The position numbers and the translations under genes were made by a program. A DNA stretch of 64,000 bases, taken from NCBI GenBank assembly GCA_963971285.1, contig OZ020252.1, positions 10,081,662 to 10,145,661 of the forward strand. Reading direction: 5' to 3'. This document shows, one piece after another, positions 23,547-51,819 of the stretch. Origin of the DNA: Astropecten irregularis (Eukaryota; Echinodermata; Asteroidea; Paxillosida; Astropectinidae). Positions within the stretch are counted from its first letter, which is position 1. Every line of letters begins with the position of its first letter. Below the pieces are notes generated by a model. The model did no database searches. It was not told the DNA's origin and saw only the letters and a list, made by a program, of their open reading frames with translations.

Positions 23547-24337
23547 TAGTTGCGATGATCGTAACCCTAGGTCTGACATGGGGACAGGGACCTTAGGGTT
23601 ACGACACTTTGTTAATAAAAAGTGATCGAAACACTTTTTGGCCAAGTTGTGAAATAGAATTGTCCTTAATTTTCCACTTTCCAAAACCCCAACACAAAAT
23701 CTGACTACATGGATGTGATTGGTACTTATCAATGAGTCATATAAAACCACTTTGAATATCGAAAGATCATTTTCTGCAGAAAAATGACCCAAAACTTACC
23801 GAAGGTGTCTAGATTCCCTCCGTTCGCCGTCAATCGGCCATTTTGAATAGCGCGCAGTGTGCCATCTCGACCAAAATACGTCACGCGAAATGTCGTTTTG
23901 GCTGTTCCACCTTTCAAACTCAAACTCACAGGGCTCGTATCACGTGCGCTCGCATGATACAGTGTGTGAGTGTGTCCATAGTACTCCATATCAACCGTAA
24001 GGCCGCCGCGCAGCACACAGCATGCTCGGTGTATTGGGTTAAAAAAATTACAGGTTATAGAATTGACCAGACCCCTCAAAACACCCTATACGTGTGCCGA
24101 AACTGCCGAATTAAGTTTATTTTTCGCCGCTCATGACAGGTGAAGAAAAACGTATGGCGTGATTTGTTTTCCAACATCCAACACCGACATCGAACACATG
24201 CGAAAATACGGTTCATGGAGGAAGAAATGGAGTGTATTTTTTTTTTGTATACATGATATGTATGCGTTATATCGTTGCGAGATCTAAATAAAAATATTCT
24301 GATCGACCGTCCTTCCAATTACCGCAAATCGCAGGCT
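23547..24337. mobile_element. long-TIR element, left arm, runs into assembly gap
   Basis: It begins TAGTTGCGATGATCGTAACC and shares over 450 bp of arm with the two nested elements at 54.1-58.1 kb. The shared parts include the subterminal hairpin (GTAACCCTAGGTC against GACCTTAGGGTTAC) and a minus-strand ATG plus splice donor near 23800-23860. Its opposite end is not seen in the window; it is lost in the gap or truncated. Confidence 0.75.
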
Positions 24338-24537
24338 NNNNNNNNNNNNNNNNNNNNNNNNNNNNNNNNNNNNNNNNNNNNNNNNNNNNNNNNNNNNNNN
24401 NNNNNNNNNNNNNNNNNNNNNNNNNNNNNNNNNNNNNNNNNNNNNNNNNNNNNNNNNNNNNNNNNNNNNNNNNNNNNNNNNNNNNNNNNNNNNNNNNNNN
24501 NNNNNNNNNNNNNNNNNNNNNNNNNNNNNNNNNNNNN
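24338..24537. other. assembly gap (200 N)
   Basis: A round-number run of N between the truncated TIR element and a tandem satellite. Collapse of the satellite is the likely cause of the break. Open frames that cross it are meaningless. Confidence 0.99.
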
Positions 24538-25172
24538 CACAGGGTTGCTCCTACACTGAAGTTAACTTATACTAGTGTACATTTATTACAATGTACAGTT
24601 ATATAGTATAAGTTAAGTTGTGGAGCAACCATGTGAAGAGTATAGGCGCTCGTCTCAGCCGAGAATAATTTATTGCAATGCCACACTAGTATAAGTTAAG
24701 TTGTGGAGCAACCATGTGAAGAGTATAGGCGCTCGTCTCAGCCGAGAATAATTTACTACAATGTACAGTTAGTATAAGTTAAGATGTGGAGCAACCCTGT
24801 GAAGACGGTATAGGCGCTCGTCTCAGCCGAGAATAATTTACTACAATGTACAGTTAGTATAAGTTAAGATGTGGAGCAACCCTGTGAAGAGTCGGCGCTC
24901 GTCTCAGCCGAGAATAATTGATCACCGTCAATATACACGAGTATAAGATAAGTTGTGGAGCAACCCTGTGAAGAGTATAGGCGCTCGTCTCAGCCGAGAA
25001 GAATTTATTACAATGTACACTAGTATAAGTTAAGTTGTGGAGCAACCCTGTGAAGAGTATAGGCGCTCGTCTCAGCCGAGAATAATTTATTACAATGTAC
25101 ACTAGTATAAGTTAAGATGTGGAGCAACCCTGTGAAGAGTAAGCGCTCGTCTCAGCCGAGAATAACTCGGGT
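24538..25172. repeat. ~85-bp satellite, seven units plus an inverted half-unit
   Basis: The units carry AGTATAAGTTAAGWTGTGGA, then GCAACCCTGTGAAGAG, then GGCGCTCGTCTCAGCCGAGA and ATAATTTATTACAATGTACA. Spacing varies between about 73 and 90 bp. The CTCGTCTCAGCCGAG core is invariant while the spacer before it changes. At 24538-24582 a half-unit is inverted, making a head-to-head palindrome with the first full unit. The minus-strand frame with repeating RRAP/HRVAP peptide is an artefact. Confidence 0.85.
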
Positions 25173-25189
25173 GCATGTGCGGCACAGAA

Positions 25190-26312
25190 TACACTGTGAA
25201 CAGTAGTCTTGTTCAAGACGGTATTACGTAGTTGTACCTGGCCAACAGATCGCACGTACGTGTGTACGTGTTAACACAACCAACGACCCGAAATAACGTC
25301 TACGCCACACACACAAGCCTGTAATACCGTCTTGTCCATTTACTCCAAACTGCCCGGAAAATTCCGGGCAATAACCCCCCGCGAAGTCGGCGCATCATGA
25401 CGTAGCCTTATTTGCATTAATATATTTAGAAAATTTGCATGGAGATGAAGTCTAGTACCGCAACGACGTCGCAAGCATTATATACAGTACGCATACAGGT
25501 GTATTTACAGTACTTGTAAATTACATGTGCCGTATGTAGGCCTTCATTGATATCGTACCATGGCTGCTGACGGATCGTATTGAATTTGGAGGCCTTGGAT
25601 TTTGCAACACAAATGTCGGGGATTCGAGAGTTTTCCGGAGAACAACAAGGCTCTTAGACAACTTGGGAATGGAATAAATTTACTAACCGTGCCCCTCGAA
25701 ATCATTCCGTGTCTTCATGGAGCCCGGGAACAGACTCCATGGTATCATAATTCAGTGAAATTATTACATTTATCCCTTCATTCATTCATTTATTTTGGCA
25801 ACATACAAAAGTACTGTACACATGAAATACACAATAAATAACGAATAACAAAAGCCCGAGGATAACCCAAAAAGCTGTAAAATACGGCTTATTCATATCC
25901 TACAATTTCTCGAAATCTTTTTGTGCCGCATGACAGTTGATCGAAGTATAATCAAGCCATGGTTTTGGTAATGACCATGGAGCTATCTGTTGTTATTGCT
26001 CCATGGCAATAACGGTTGCGGCTGAGTTTCAAACGACCGTCATTACGTGATATGCACACGGTATCACGCCATACCACGTGCGTGGATTGGACGCTGACCA
26101 AAACAGCGCATTGCACCCCGTTGTTGACCTCAATGAATATGCAATTTTTGCCAACAGAGGTCACGCTCAGTCTTTGTCACGTGACACCGAAGCAAACCAA
26201 CAAGACGTTATTTTTCGTAGGTCGGTGGAATGTTCCACTTAGTTTACGTGTGGGTGGGTAATTGTTTGGAGGGGCTCACGCATAAATAACGTCTTGGACA
26301 AGACTATGTGAA
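25190..26312. mobile_element. TIR DNA element, ~1.1 kb
   Basis: The left end carries ACTGTGAACAGTAGTCTTGT then CAAGACGGTAT, and the right end carries ATAACGTCTTGGACAAGACT then ATGTGAACAGT. These are inverted copies. A second internal inverted pair (CAAGACGGTATTACG with GTAATACCGTCTTG) brackets 25223-25338. The interior is CpG-rich with ACGTACGTGTG and CCATGGNNNTGG motifs. No transposase-like frame. Confidence 0.55.
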
Positions 26313-26459
26313 CAGTCGATTGTACATACAGTAATGTATAGAGAGGCGCGCGCAATATCAGTGGTGCGGATTCGGGGTCGGATCCGGATACGGATACGGA
26401 CGTAGTACGTGATGCGTATTCAATACTCGGCCCAGCGTTGCACCAACATATGCTACCAA

Positions 26460-26607
26460 ATTGTTTCTGCTCTTAACTTGCTCTTCTACGCCTCATGGTG
26501 GCGCTAGATAAGTTTCGCTCGTGTTTTTGTGAAGAAGAAAACAAGTGGAACAATGAACGAAGACGTCGGTCAACTCTGAGCGATCTTCTTCTGTGGATTT
26601 TGTCTCG
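26460..26607 (+). other. possible untranslated first exon upstream of LARGE
   Basis: A CpG-richer block (GGTGGCGCTAG, CGAAGACGTCGGTC) ends with the strong donor CTCG|GTAAGTCC at 26607/26608. It lies 4 kb upstream of the LARGE start codon, where an acceptor (TTCTTTCAG at 30552-30560) precedes the coding ATG in an apparently untranslated leader. This is only a positional argument, and transposon-borne donors of similar form occur nearby. Confidence 0.25.
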
Positions 26608-26839
26608 GTAAGTCCTTTATAGAGTTCATATATTTGGGGAATATCTAAATCGGTTATTCATACACATAGGAAAGACATGTTCCATCTTGCTCGTCTTACT
26701 AGCGGTCCGTTTATCCACAGCGAAGTGGGCCTACTCCTTGTCAATGTTGTCCTACCGAGCCGAGTACACTGGTCAACACAGTCCAATTCAAGCGCGACCT
26801 GAATTTTGTCGGTCCGGAAGTTAGCTCGGTTTGGGGGAT

Positions 26840-27606
26840 CCAAATGACGGTAAGGATTCACTAACGGGTACGATACCTATAAAGGGAATAAAAACAACTT
26901 AATAATTTCTACTGTTCCAAAATGTTATTTTTGACTTTCAGCAAATGTTCCCAAGTCCTTCAAACCCCAGATAGAAGAATTTTTTGCATTATTTCAGAGT
27001 AAAAATACAATTTTCTTACACGCTTGTTGCGAACTTGAAAACAGCCCGTCGGCCATTTTGTCTTGTCTGGCTAGTCAAGTTAAATCTGGTACCTACAACC
27101 AACTTATCAAACACAGAGAGCAGACACAGAGAGCAGACACTACACCATATTATCGTTCCGTGCGTCGGACGTCCGTGAAAAGTCACATATGTATTCGTTA
27201 CCGTTTTTACCCCATAATTTCCCTAAAAAATCAAAGCCCCGCCCTCTTTCCACAAATTTAACCTTGCTAATAATATTGAAGGAGACACCACGAACGTATA
27301 CATACATTAGGTAAGTCGGAGAGAATTCCACTGACGGCCATCACTTGTGCACAAACCTATGGGACCAACAGAGGGCGTGGTGATAAAAATGGCTTCCGCT
27401 GCATTCGAAGTGTATAATTGTAGGTCAAAAGAGATTGAAGTTCATTTTGACTTGCATCAAATAAGTTAACTCTTGGAGGAAATAACCCTGTTTCCGTCAT
27501 GGCCGTCGGTGGAATTCTTTCCGGTAAGTCTCTTTACAAAAAGTTTTTTTATTCCCTTTATACATGTAGGTATCGTACCCGTTAGTGAACCTTTACCCAA
27601 ATGACT
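26840..27606. mobile_element. TIR element, ~0.77 kb, with outward donor
   Basis: The left end CCAAATGACGGTAAGGATTC, then CTAACGGGTACGATACC and AAAGGGAATAAAAA, is mirrored at the right end by TTTATTCCCTTTATACATG and GGTATCGTACCCGTTAGTG. The right part holds ATGGCCGTCGGTGG... with the donor TCCG|GTAAGTC at 27523/27524, pointing outward. Its middle (27050-27320) is related to the 723-bp unit at 58-60 kb (CCTCTTTCCACAAA, AACCTTGCTAATA). Confidence 0.6.
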
Positions 27607-28194
27607 TTGGACCTTGGACTAGGTTTTTATCGAATTAATCGAGTTCCTTGGGAGGAATTTTACTCTCGGGGATCAAATTGACTTAAATAATCTGACTAGG
27701 CTTAATCTAATAAATTCGGGGCAAGAATTCCACTGATGGCATTTCAAAAAAGGGTTAGGCCTAGGCCTATATCCTCTAAGACTAGAGATTTATACTTATT
27801 TTTTGTTGATATGAGGTATGATGAACTTCAATCTCGGGTTTGTAACACTGAGGTAGCATATCGGAAAAGTGAGTCATTGTTTCGGCGCTTGTAAAGTTGG
27901 GACCCTCCTTCGTTTTTATCACATGCACAGCATGCTCAACAGAATCATTCTGGCTTGTGATAAAAACACAGGGGTCCCCAACTATACAATCGCCATTGTC
28001 TCAAGATGATCTCAAGTCAACTTCAGATGCTGCTCCAGCTAGTTTTTTTTTTTCAAATCTCAAAACCCCCTTGTCAGGGCTTGTGCACAGTGTTTTTAAG
28101 TGAATGTCTGTCAGTGGAACTCTTTCCATCTCTGTTGTTAATGTGTGTGATTCTGAAAAATACATACTTATGTACTAAGGGAATCAATGGGAGA

Positions 28195-28324
28195 CTTTGG
28201 AGAACCGGTCTTCAAGTCAACAGCACACGCAATTGTGAGCATGCATGCATTGTTTTGCGCATGCGTACGCGTGTGTGTGCGTGCGCTGTTGACTTGAAGA
28301 CCGGTTCTCCAAAGTCTCCCATTG
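28195..28324. repeat. 130-bp near-perfect hairpin
   Basis: The arms CAATGGGAGACTTTGGAGAA / CCGGTCTTCAAGTCAACAGC and their exact inverse are about 40 bp each. They enclose a GC-rich loop of alternating purine-pyrimidine (GTGTGTGTGC). It could be a very young fold-back MITE or a hairpin RNA source; the sequence alone does not decide. Confidence 0.7.
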
Positions 28325-29174
28325 GATTTTGCAGGGAAACTGGTTCTTACTAACTGTTGACTGATCTTAATCACCAATCCATCTTGTCTTAAAGCAGTTG
28401 GCCAACATTTCCCCATTCTTCACATTTAACTTGATAGAGCAATGACTTGACTTCGGATCGACTTGACCTCAGACAGAGTTGGCTAGGGAGTTGGGACAGA
28501 GTTGATGATATTTAATTATCTAGTACCCTCACGTTTCATGGCTGCCAATCTTGTAATTATTCTCTAGCCTACCACAACCATTGAAATTTAACCCCATCAA
28601 AAGGGACCATCCATTACTCCATAAAACAATCTGTTTAGCCCTGTTGCTGCTCTACCTATCCCTGCAGACTATGGCCATGATACAAAGCTCTGTACATGAG
28701 CTAAATCATGGAGAGATTTTTAACCAAGTATGCAGCCTGAAATTCCACTAAAGGTTCTATCAATTATCATACTTTGGGAGCATACGGAAACAAATCTTCA
28801 CAGATTTACCTATAACTTTAATACAGGGTAGAAAGTAGTCTATGTGATAGATGCACTCGTCATACAGCGAGCAAGCGTCTATCACATGCATGCAGATTTC
28901 CTGATTAATTATGCAAGCCAACCCAGCACTGACCTCTCTATGTTTTGACCAATCAAGGGGCATCTGCTATCGTACCGTTTGGCGAGCGCGTCTATCACGA
29001 GGATAGCTGCGAACGCGCGAAATTAACCAATCAACATCCTCCGTCACGATCCTGACGGAAATGTTCTCAAAACAGATCTGATTGGCTGATGTGCCACATT
29101 GTATCAAATTTGCATGCACGCATGTATCAGACAGTCGTACGTAGTGACACGGAGTAGAATGGGTGATACTCAGA

Positions 29175-29445
29175 CTAGTTATAAAGATGGTAATGGTAGA
29201 AACATACCGTTAACATTTGTTTGCCTGAAATGCTGTATTTATTTAGAAAAGAATAAAACCAATTTTTTCAAGAACAATTTTGATCTCAGGAAGATAAAAA
29301 TTCCTGTGAAAAGATTTAAAACACCATGGGTGTTTTTCACTGTTTTCCCAAAAAGTGGGCACGGCATGGGACTGGAGATTTCACAGATTGACTGTTACTG
29401 CATCTTTCTTTGACAAAAAAACAAAGTAATTAGCATGAAATTGCC
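29175..29445. mobile_element. MITE fragment, AGGTAGYATCATAC family
   Basis: The body landmarks ATAAAGATGGTAATGGTAGA, CATACCGTTAACATTTG and AAAGTGGGCACGGCATGGGA match the other members. The terminal TTAAAGG motif appears only as a decayed CCTTTAAAG at the right. The 104-residue frame over it belongs to the repeat. Confidence 0.5.
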
Positions 29446-30550
29446 TTTAAAGAGAAATTTTGCATTTTGTTTGTGGGTTTTGAAATCTCACCTTAATAAA
29501 AAGTTTAATTACGTAAATTTTATCAGATGCACGAACCACATACTGTATGCATGTTATTTGTAAATCGGGAGCAGTGTGTAGTGGTAATGGAGCAATTATG
29601 GTAATAATTTTGTCAGCGTGGAATAAAATTTTCAAAATTATCCACAAATTTATCATAAATTATGTATCTTTTTTCATTGTCCGATATTGCTTACATTAGG
29701 TTTTACCATGGTACCGTGCTGTACAATTATCATTTAAATTGATTTTGTTTTTAATTTACATACAGTACCTGCAAATTTGGCAAAAAGTTATCGTTTTTGT
29801 TAAATTACCGAACATAACATTTAATTAGCTCTTTTACTGCCACTGTGTACTAGCAATGGTTGAGATGGAACAGATGGTTTGGCCATTCAGTACTAAGTTT
29901 AATACGTGTGCATACATTGAGGATATTTTATAATACATGTGAATTACATGGCTTGCTACATTGCACACACATGTTTATTCTGTAGTAAATTTTTAATTTG
30001 GCAGTTTAGCTAAATGCCATAAGTGCCAGTTATACACTGTGTAAAAATGTAAAACCTTCTTAAGGCCATTTTACATACAGCAGTGTAATTTACATATTGG
30101 GCTTGAACTTCATAACAGAGATGATAATTTGCCAACGAGTGTCAAAAAATTTCATGATACTAGTCCATCAGATTATATTTATCATCCAAGCATGAAGCGT
30201 GTCAGGCAGATCGTGCATATTTGAATTTTAATCACTCTGTTTGATTTGTGGTATTGTTTAGCGGATGCTTGAAGTTTCTTTTTTTTTTGTGTGTCTTTTG
30301 CAGATTGTTGCATCAATTTCAAGGAGCTTTTTTTGTAACGCCGGAATGTTGGTCTGATTAGTTTACCATCTGGAATAACATAGCATGATGCCACAGTGAG
30401 TGGACACGACACACTGACACACTTCAGGTTCTGTTCTTTCTACATCTTGGTATTTGAGCTGCTGGTCCAACAGCCTACCAAGTATTCCTCTGGAACACAA
30501 GACAAGGCTTAGTGCTACATGTAGCTTTGTTGGCAGCGGACTTTTCGTGT
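29446..30550. other. no gene recognised
   Basis: AT-rich sequence between the last MITE and the LARGE start exon. There are only scattered small frames and one poly-T run near 30281. A core promoter for LARGE was not identified here. Confidence 0.4.
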
Positions 30551-30585
30551 TCTTTCAGCACGCAGGGACTTGGTGTTATGGAAAC

Positions 30586-48008
<17,423 letters not shown>

Positions 48009-48099
48009 TAGGAAAGGTAGTTGTAGATTTTAGACGTGTGAATACTTGAATCAGAGACATGTTGTTTCACTTTTGTGCCTTCCTCAAGAAAATGGCCCC

Positions 48100-48790
48100 T
48101 AGGAGTGTAACAATTCATCAGTGTAACCATTAGTGTGACACTGCACTACATTGTCACACCAAGTGTAACGATACATCAGTGTACAATGTAGTCGCTAGTG
48201 TGACACTGCACTGCATTGTGACACCAAGTGTAACAATTTGTCAGTGTAGTCTCTTTTGTGACACTACACTCACACCAAGTGTAACGGTTCATCGGTGTAA
48301 CCACTAGTGTGAACACTGCACTGCATTGTGACGCCAAGTGTAACAATTCATCAGTGTAGTCACTAGTGTGACACTGCACTGCATTGTGACACCAAGTGTA
48401 ACAGTTCATCAGTGTAGTCACTAGTGTGACAATGCACTGCATTGTGACACCAAGTGTAACAGTTCATCAGTGTAGTCACTAGTGTGACACTGCACTGCAT
48501 TGTGACACCAAGTGTAACAGTTCATCAGTGTAGTCACTAGTGTGACACTGCACTGCATTGTGACACCAAGTGTAACAGTTCATCAGTGTAGTCACTAGTG
48601 TGATGATGCACTGCATTGTGACACCAAGTGTAAAGGTTCATCAGTGTAGCCACTAGTGTGACACTGCACTACATTGCGACACCAAGTGTAACAACGCATC
48701 AGTGTAGCCACTATTGTGATGCTGCTTGCATTGTGACACCAAGTGTAGCAATTCATCAGTGTAGTCACTATTGTGAAACTATTGTTGCAC
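48100..48790. repeat. 58-bp minisatellite just after the LARGE stop codon
   Basis: About 12 units carry TGACACCAAGTGTAACAGTT, then CATCAGTGTAGTCACTAGTG and TGACACTGCACTGCATTG. Units in the middle of the array are nearly identical while those at the ends are diverged. Each has the palindrome CACTAGTG within CAGTGT...ACACTG. It begins about 90 bp after the stop and so may be transcribed in the LARGE 3' UTR; no polyadenylation signal precedes it. Confidence 0.88.
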
Positions 48791-49163
48791 TCCTAATGGC
48801 CAGAGAAGACACCATATACTTTATGTATGAAAGAGAAAACTTCCATTGTACGAGGTGGCTTTAATAGATAAACTGGATTGGACTTTGTCCTGTATAAAAT
48901 ATTCAGTTTTGTAAATTCATCTTGACCAATGGAAAATACTGTCAAATTTCAGAATGATCAATGGAACTAAATCTTCCATTGTCGCTTGCCGAGGATTTTT
49001 GTTTGCCATAAAAAGTGATATGCCATGTCTCTAGGTGAATATTTATTAAAACAAAAACTTTTTATATGAAAAGGCTGTCTGCCAAAAAATTGACCTTTTG
49101 TACGTTGTTATTTATTCCATGGCCAATTTTATAAAAAAACATATTAAAATAGGTAAGCTTCAT

Positions 49164-49403
49164 ATACACCGATCCGACGGCGCGACCATGGAGCTAAAAA
49201 ACACCCGCCATTACTGGTGTGTCCCCGCCCGTATTCTGTCCTGCAACAAAATAATTTACGCTTCGTCGTACTCTATAATTGCAGGGTGTACGTCCCATGA
49301 TTAGGGGATGTGCACCCTGCAGTATAGAGTGCGGCGGGGACACACCAGTAATGGCGGGTGTTTTTTAGCTCCATGATCGCGCCGTCGGCCCGGTGTGTAG
49401 GAA
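49164..49403. mobile_element. 240-bp fold-back element
   Basis: The arms ACACCGATCCGACGGCGCGA / CCATGGAGCTAAAAAACACC / CGCCATTACTGGTGTGTCCC and their inverse run about 65 bp with very few mismatches. A second inner hairpin is formed by TGCAGGGTGTACGTCCC and GGGATGTGCACCCTGCA-like sequence. It has no useful coding capacity and lies in the LARGE-STRAP intergenic region. Confidence 0.75.
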
Positions 49404-49857
49404 CAACTTAGAATGAAGTTCTGTGAACTGCATGTGTCAACTTTATATGAGGGCGCTCTTTGCTTTAGCACAGCTGGATGTCAGGATATTGGATTATTCC
49501 ATAGAGGGCGCTGTTTCAGGCCTTGAATTTCAAAAGGCCACAGAAGCAGTGGCTTTATCCTTGGCCTTGTTGCCTATCTGAAGTATAACCCTCGAGACAA
49601 AATAGACAAAATGGTCTTTGCACTCTAAAAATGAAAATGTTGAGCCTGCCATTTCTTCAATGCTCGCATAGCACCAGCATACCATTTTAGTATTTTGTAA
49701 ATCTACTTGTTCTTGAGATTAGAAAGAGATACACCTATGAACCTTGTTTAGGAAAATACAATAGTTTGAAGTAGGAGGTAATAATGAAGGGCAATGGAAT
49801 GGTACATGGACTTCACACAGTTTGTGCACCATGTTAATGGAATGACATATACTTGGT

Positions 49858-50472
49858 CCAATTTCATGGAATCTGTTACGTCCTATTTTTGTGCTAATGG
49901 GCACTGTTGCTACGCGTGAAATATATTTCATGGAATCTATAAGCAAGACCTTCAACGCTTAATCAGCAAAGAATTTTCAGGGTAACCTGAAGGTCTTGCT
50001 TAGTGTAGCAAGAAAGAAAACTCTCCTGTGAAATACTCTAACCGTAAGCGGAACAAGTCTACTATCTTAAAGGTAGCATCATACTTTGGTTTTTATCAAA
50101 GAAGTACAGATTCATGGGCAAAAATATAAAGACAGATACAGTAACAGTCATCTGTGAAAATTTCAGTCCCATACGGTGCTCACTTTTTGAGAAAATCGTA
50201 AAAAACGTATTTCTTAAGTCTTTTATTTTTTATTTTTGATCTTTTAAAAGATTAAAAAGATTGTTGGTCGTTGTTTTACTAATTTCTGGATAAATAGGCC
50301 ATTTCAGGTGGAAACATTTTAACGGTAGGTTTCTACCAGCACCATTTTCATATCCTGAAAGTTATACGGAAATCTGTGAACATTTCTATTTTGGTTTCTT
50401 ACCAAAGTATGATGCTACCTTTAAGCGAAGAATTTTTGCATTTGGCAACGGGTTCCTCAAATCGGGCCCATT
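49858..50472. mobile_element. CAATTTCATGGAATC-family MITE interrupted by another MITE
   Basis: The left half (49858-50068) matches 44180-44466, including GCTACGCGTGAAAT and AAGCAAGACC. It is interrupted at TTAA by the 50067-50428 element. The short remainder ends near CGGGCCCA. Confidence 0.6.
50067..50428. mobile_element. complete MITE, AGGTAGYATCATAC family, TTAA-flanked
   Basis: The best complete member. The left end is TTAA then AGGTAGCATCATACTTTGG. The right end is CCAAAGTATGATGCTACCT then TTAA. The arms read inward as inverted repeats, with GGGCAAAAATATAAAGACAG and CCCATACGGTGCTCAC in the body. The TTAA on both sides is the probable target duplication. It sits inside another MITE. Confidence 0.8.
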
Positions 50473-50479
50473 GTGTATT

Positions 50480-51660
50480 ATATATTTCTTTTTTTCTTGG
50501 TTAGATCATGCAGATACAATTGTAATGTGAGACAGTCACAAGTACTTCCAGCCCAGTATGTACATGCTAGCGTTTAAGCCAATGTCATCCATTAGTTCGT
50601 GACTGCAGCCTTTTCCCATAGACTTGCATGTTATTTGTAGCATGCCCCATTTGTGATTGTACATTCACCCTGGTCTTTTGTCACCAGTAGAGGGCCTCGT
50701 CATATAAGGAGTCGATGTAGTCGATAGTGGAATGGGTAATATATTTTATATTGTACTTAATGGTACATTTGTTCAGCATTTTAGAAATGAGTCTTTTTGT
50801 ATTCTGTAAATTTGGTTTACTTAAGTAACTTTTTAACACTAGGCTTAATTAATCTTAATGAAATCAAGGGGTTTAGGCCGAACATGCATTTGAATAATTT
50901 GATTGTTCTGGTGGCAGCATAGTAACATTTCTTTACGTTGGTATACTTAAACATGTGGTGCTGTATTCAATGACCACTTTAAGTGGTCATCAATTTATAA
51001 TTAGTAATACATGTAGTTGGAAAAAATGCATAAATGTTTTCATTTTTAACAAAATTTTACTCACCTAGTTCATTTTGCTAATGTTTCTTAATTGGGATTT
51101 TGAATTTTGGTTTGTGGTATTGTAGGTATTTTTTATTTGTCCTGGGTTCGATTTCACCAAACTCATTGTAACTTACCATCAGTCGTAGGACTTATGATGC
51201 ATTGCAGCCCTTAAAATGGGTTTTCCTTTGTAGCTCGAGATAGGATTGATCGTAGGGTTTCAATTCTTATTAATTAAAAAAATTGTTGACATTATTTTAG
51301 TCATAAAAGCACTAGTGTTCCTTATCCCTTGCCTTTGGCTATTCTGATAATTTTGAGTGAGGAATTTATCATTTTTCACTGATTTTATTGCACAAATGTT
51401 GAATTCCTCTTAAATTTAGCCCTAATCAATTCGTCACCAAATACAAATCCATTTTCTTTTTGGTTTAGTTTAAATTTATTTAATTTTTTTATTTGACTGG
51501 TTGACTTAAACAGTAATATGCATAATTTTCTTTTGTCCTGAAAAGAAAATTTAATCAAGGCCATTAAATTTAGAGTGTCTTTTTAACACGGTTTGCTTTG
51601 AGTGTTGACATTTTTGGCTTTTCCATGTTCAATGGAAAAGGTATTGTTTTTGTTCTGATT
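50480..51660. other. intergenic, no feature recognised
   Basis: AT-rich intergenic DNA between LARGE and STRAP with no convincing open frame or inverted repeat. Confidence 0.4.
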
Positions 51661-51671
51661 TTTTTTTTACT

Positions 51672-51704
51672 TTCTTCTTCTTCTTCTTCTTCTTCTTCTT
51701 CTTG
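51672..51704. repeat. (TTC)n microsatellite
   Basis: Around ten TTC repeats follow a T-run. Simple sequence. Confidence 0.9.
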
Positions 51705-51819
51705 TCGTTGGAATTTCTATAGACTTTGCACGTGTGCATTCTCTTTAAACTTTTAAACTGCTGATTTTAACCAAACTTGGTCAAAACAAAGTTTCCATAT
51801 GGTCAATGTGTGCCGAAAC

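Noticed and set aside
24275-24559. Open frames across the gap
   Set aside because: They consist mostly of N and have no meaning.
24854-25102. Minus-strand frame with repeating RRAP/HRVAP peptide
   Set aside because: Translation of the 85-bp satellite; phase changes with unit length.
24538-25172. CRISPR-like array
   Set aside because: Unit and spacer sizes, eukaryotic context, similar spacers and absence of cas genes do not fit; it is a satellite.
28195-28324. microRNA gene
   Set aside because: The arms are longer and more perfect than a usual animal precursor; a fold-back element is more likely without small-RNA evidence.
30454-30585. Upstream in-frame ATG of LARGE at 30454
   Set aside because: A probable splice acceptor at 30560 lies between it and the anchor, and the family normally starts a few residues before the anchor.
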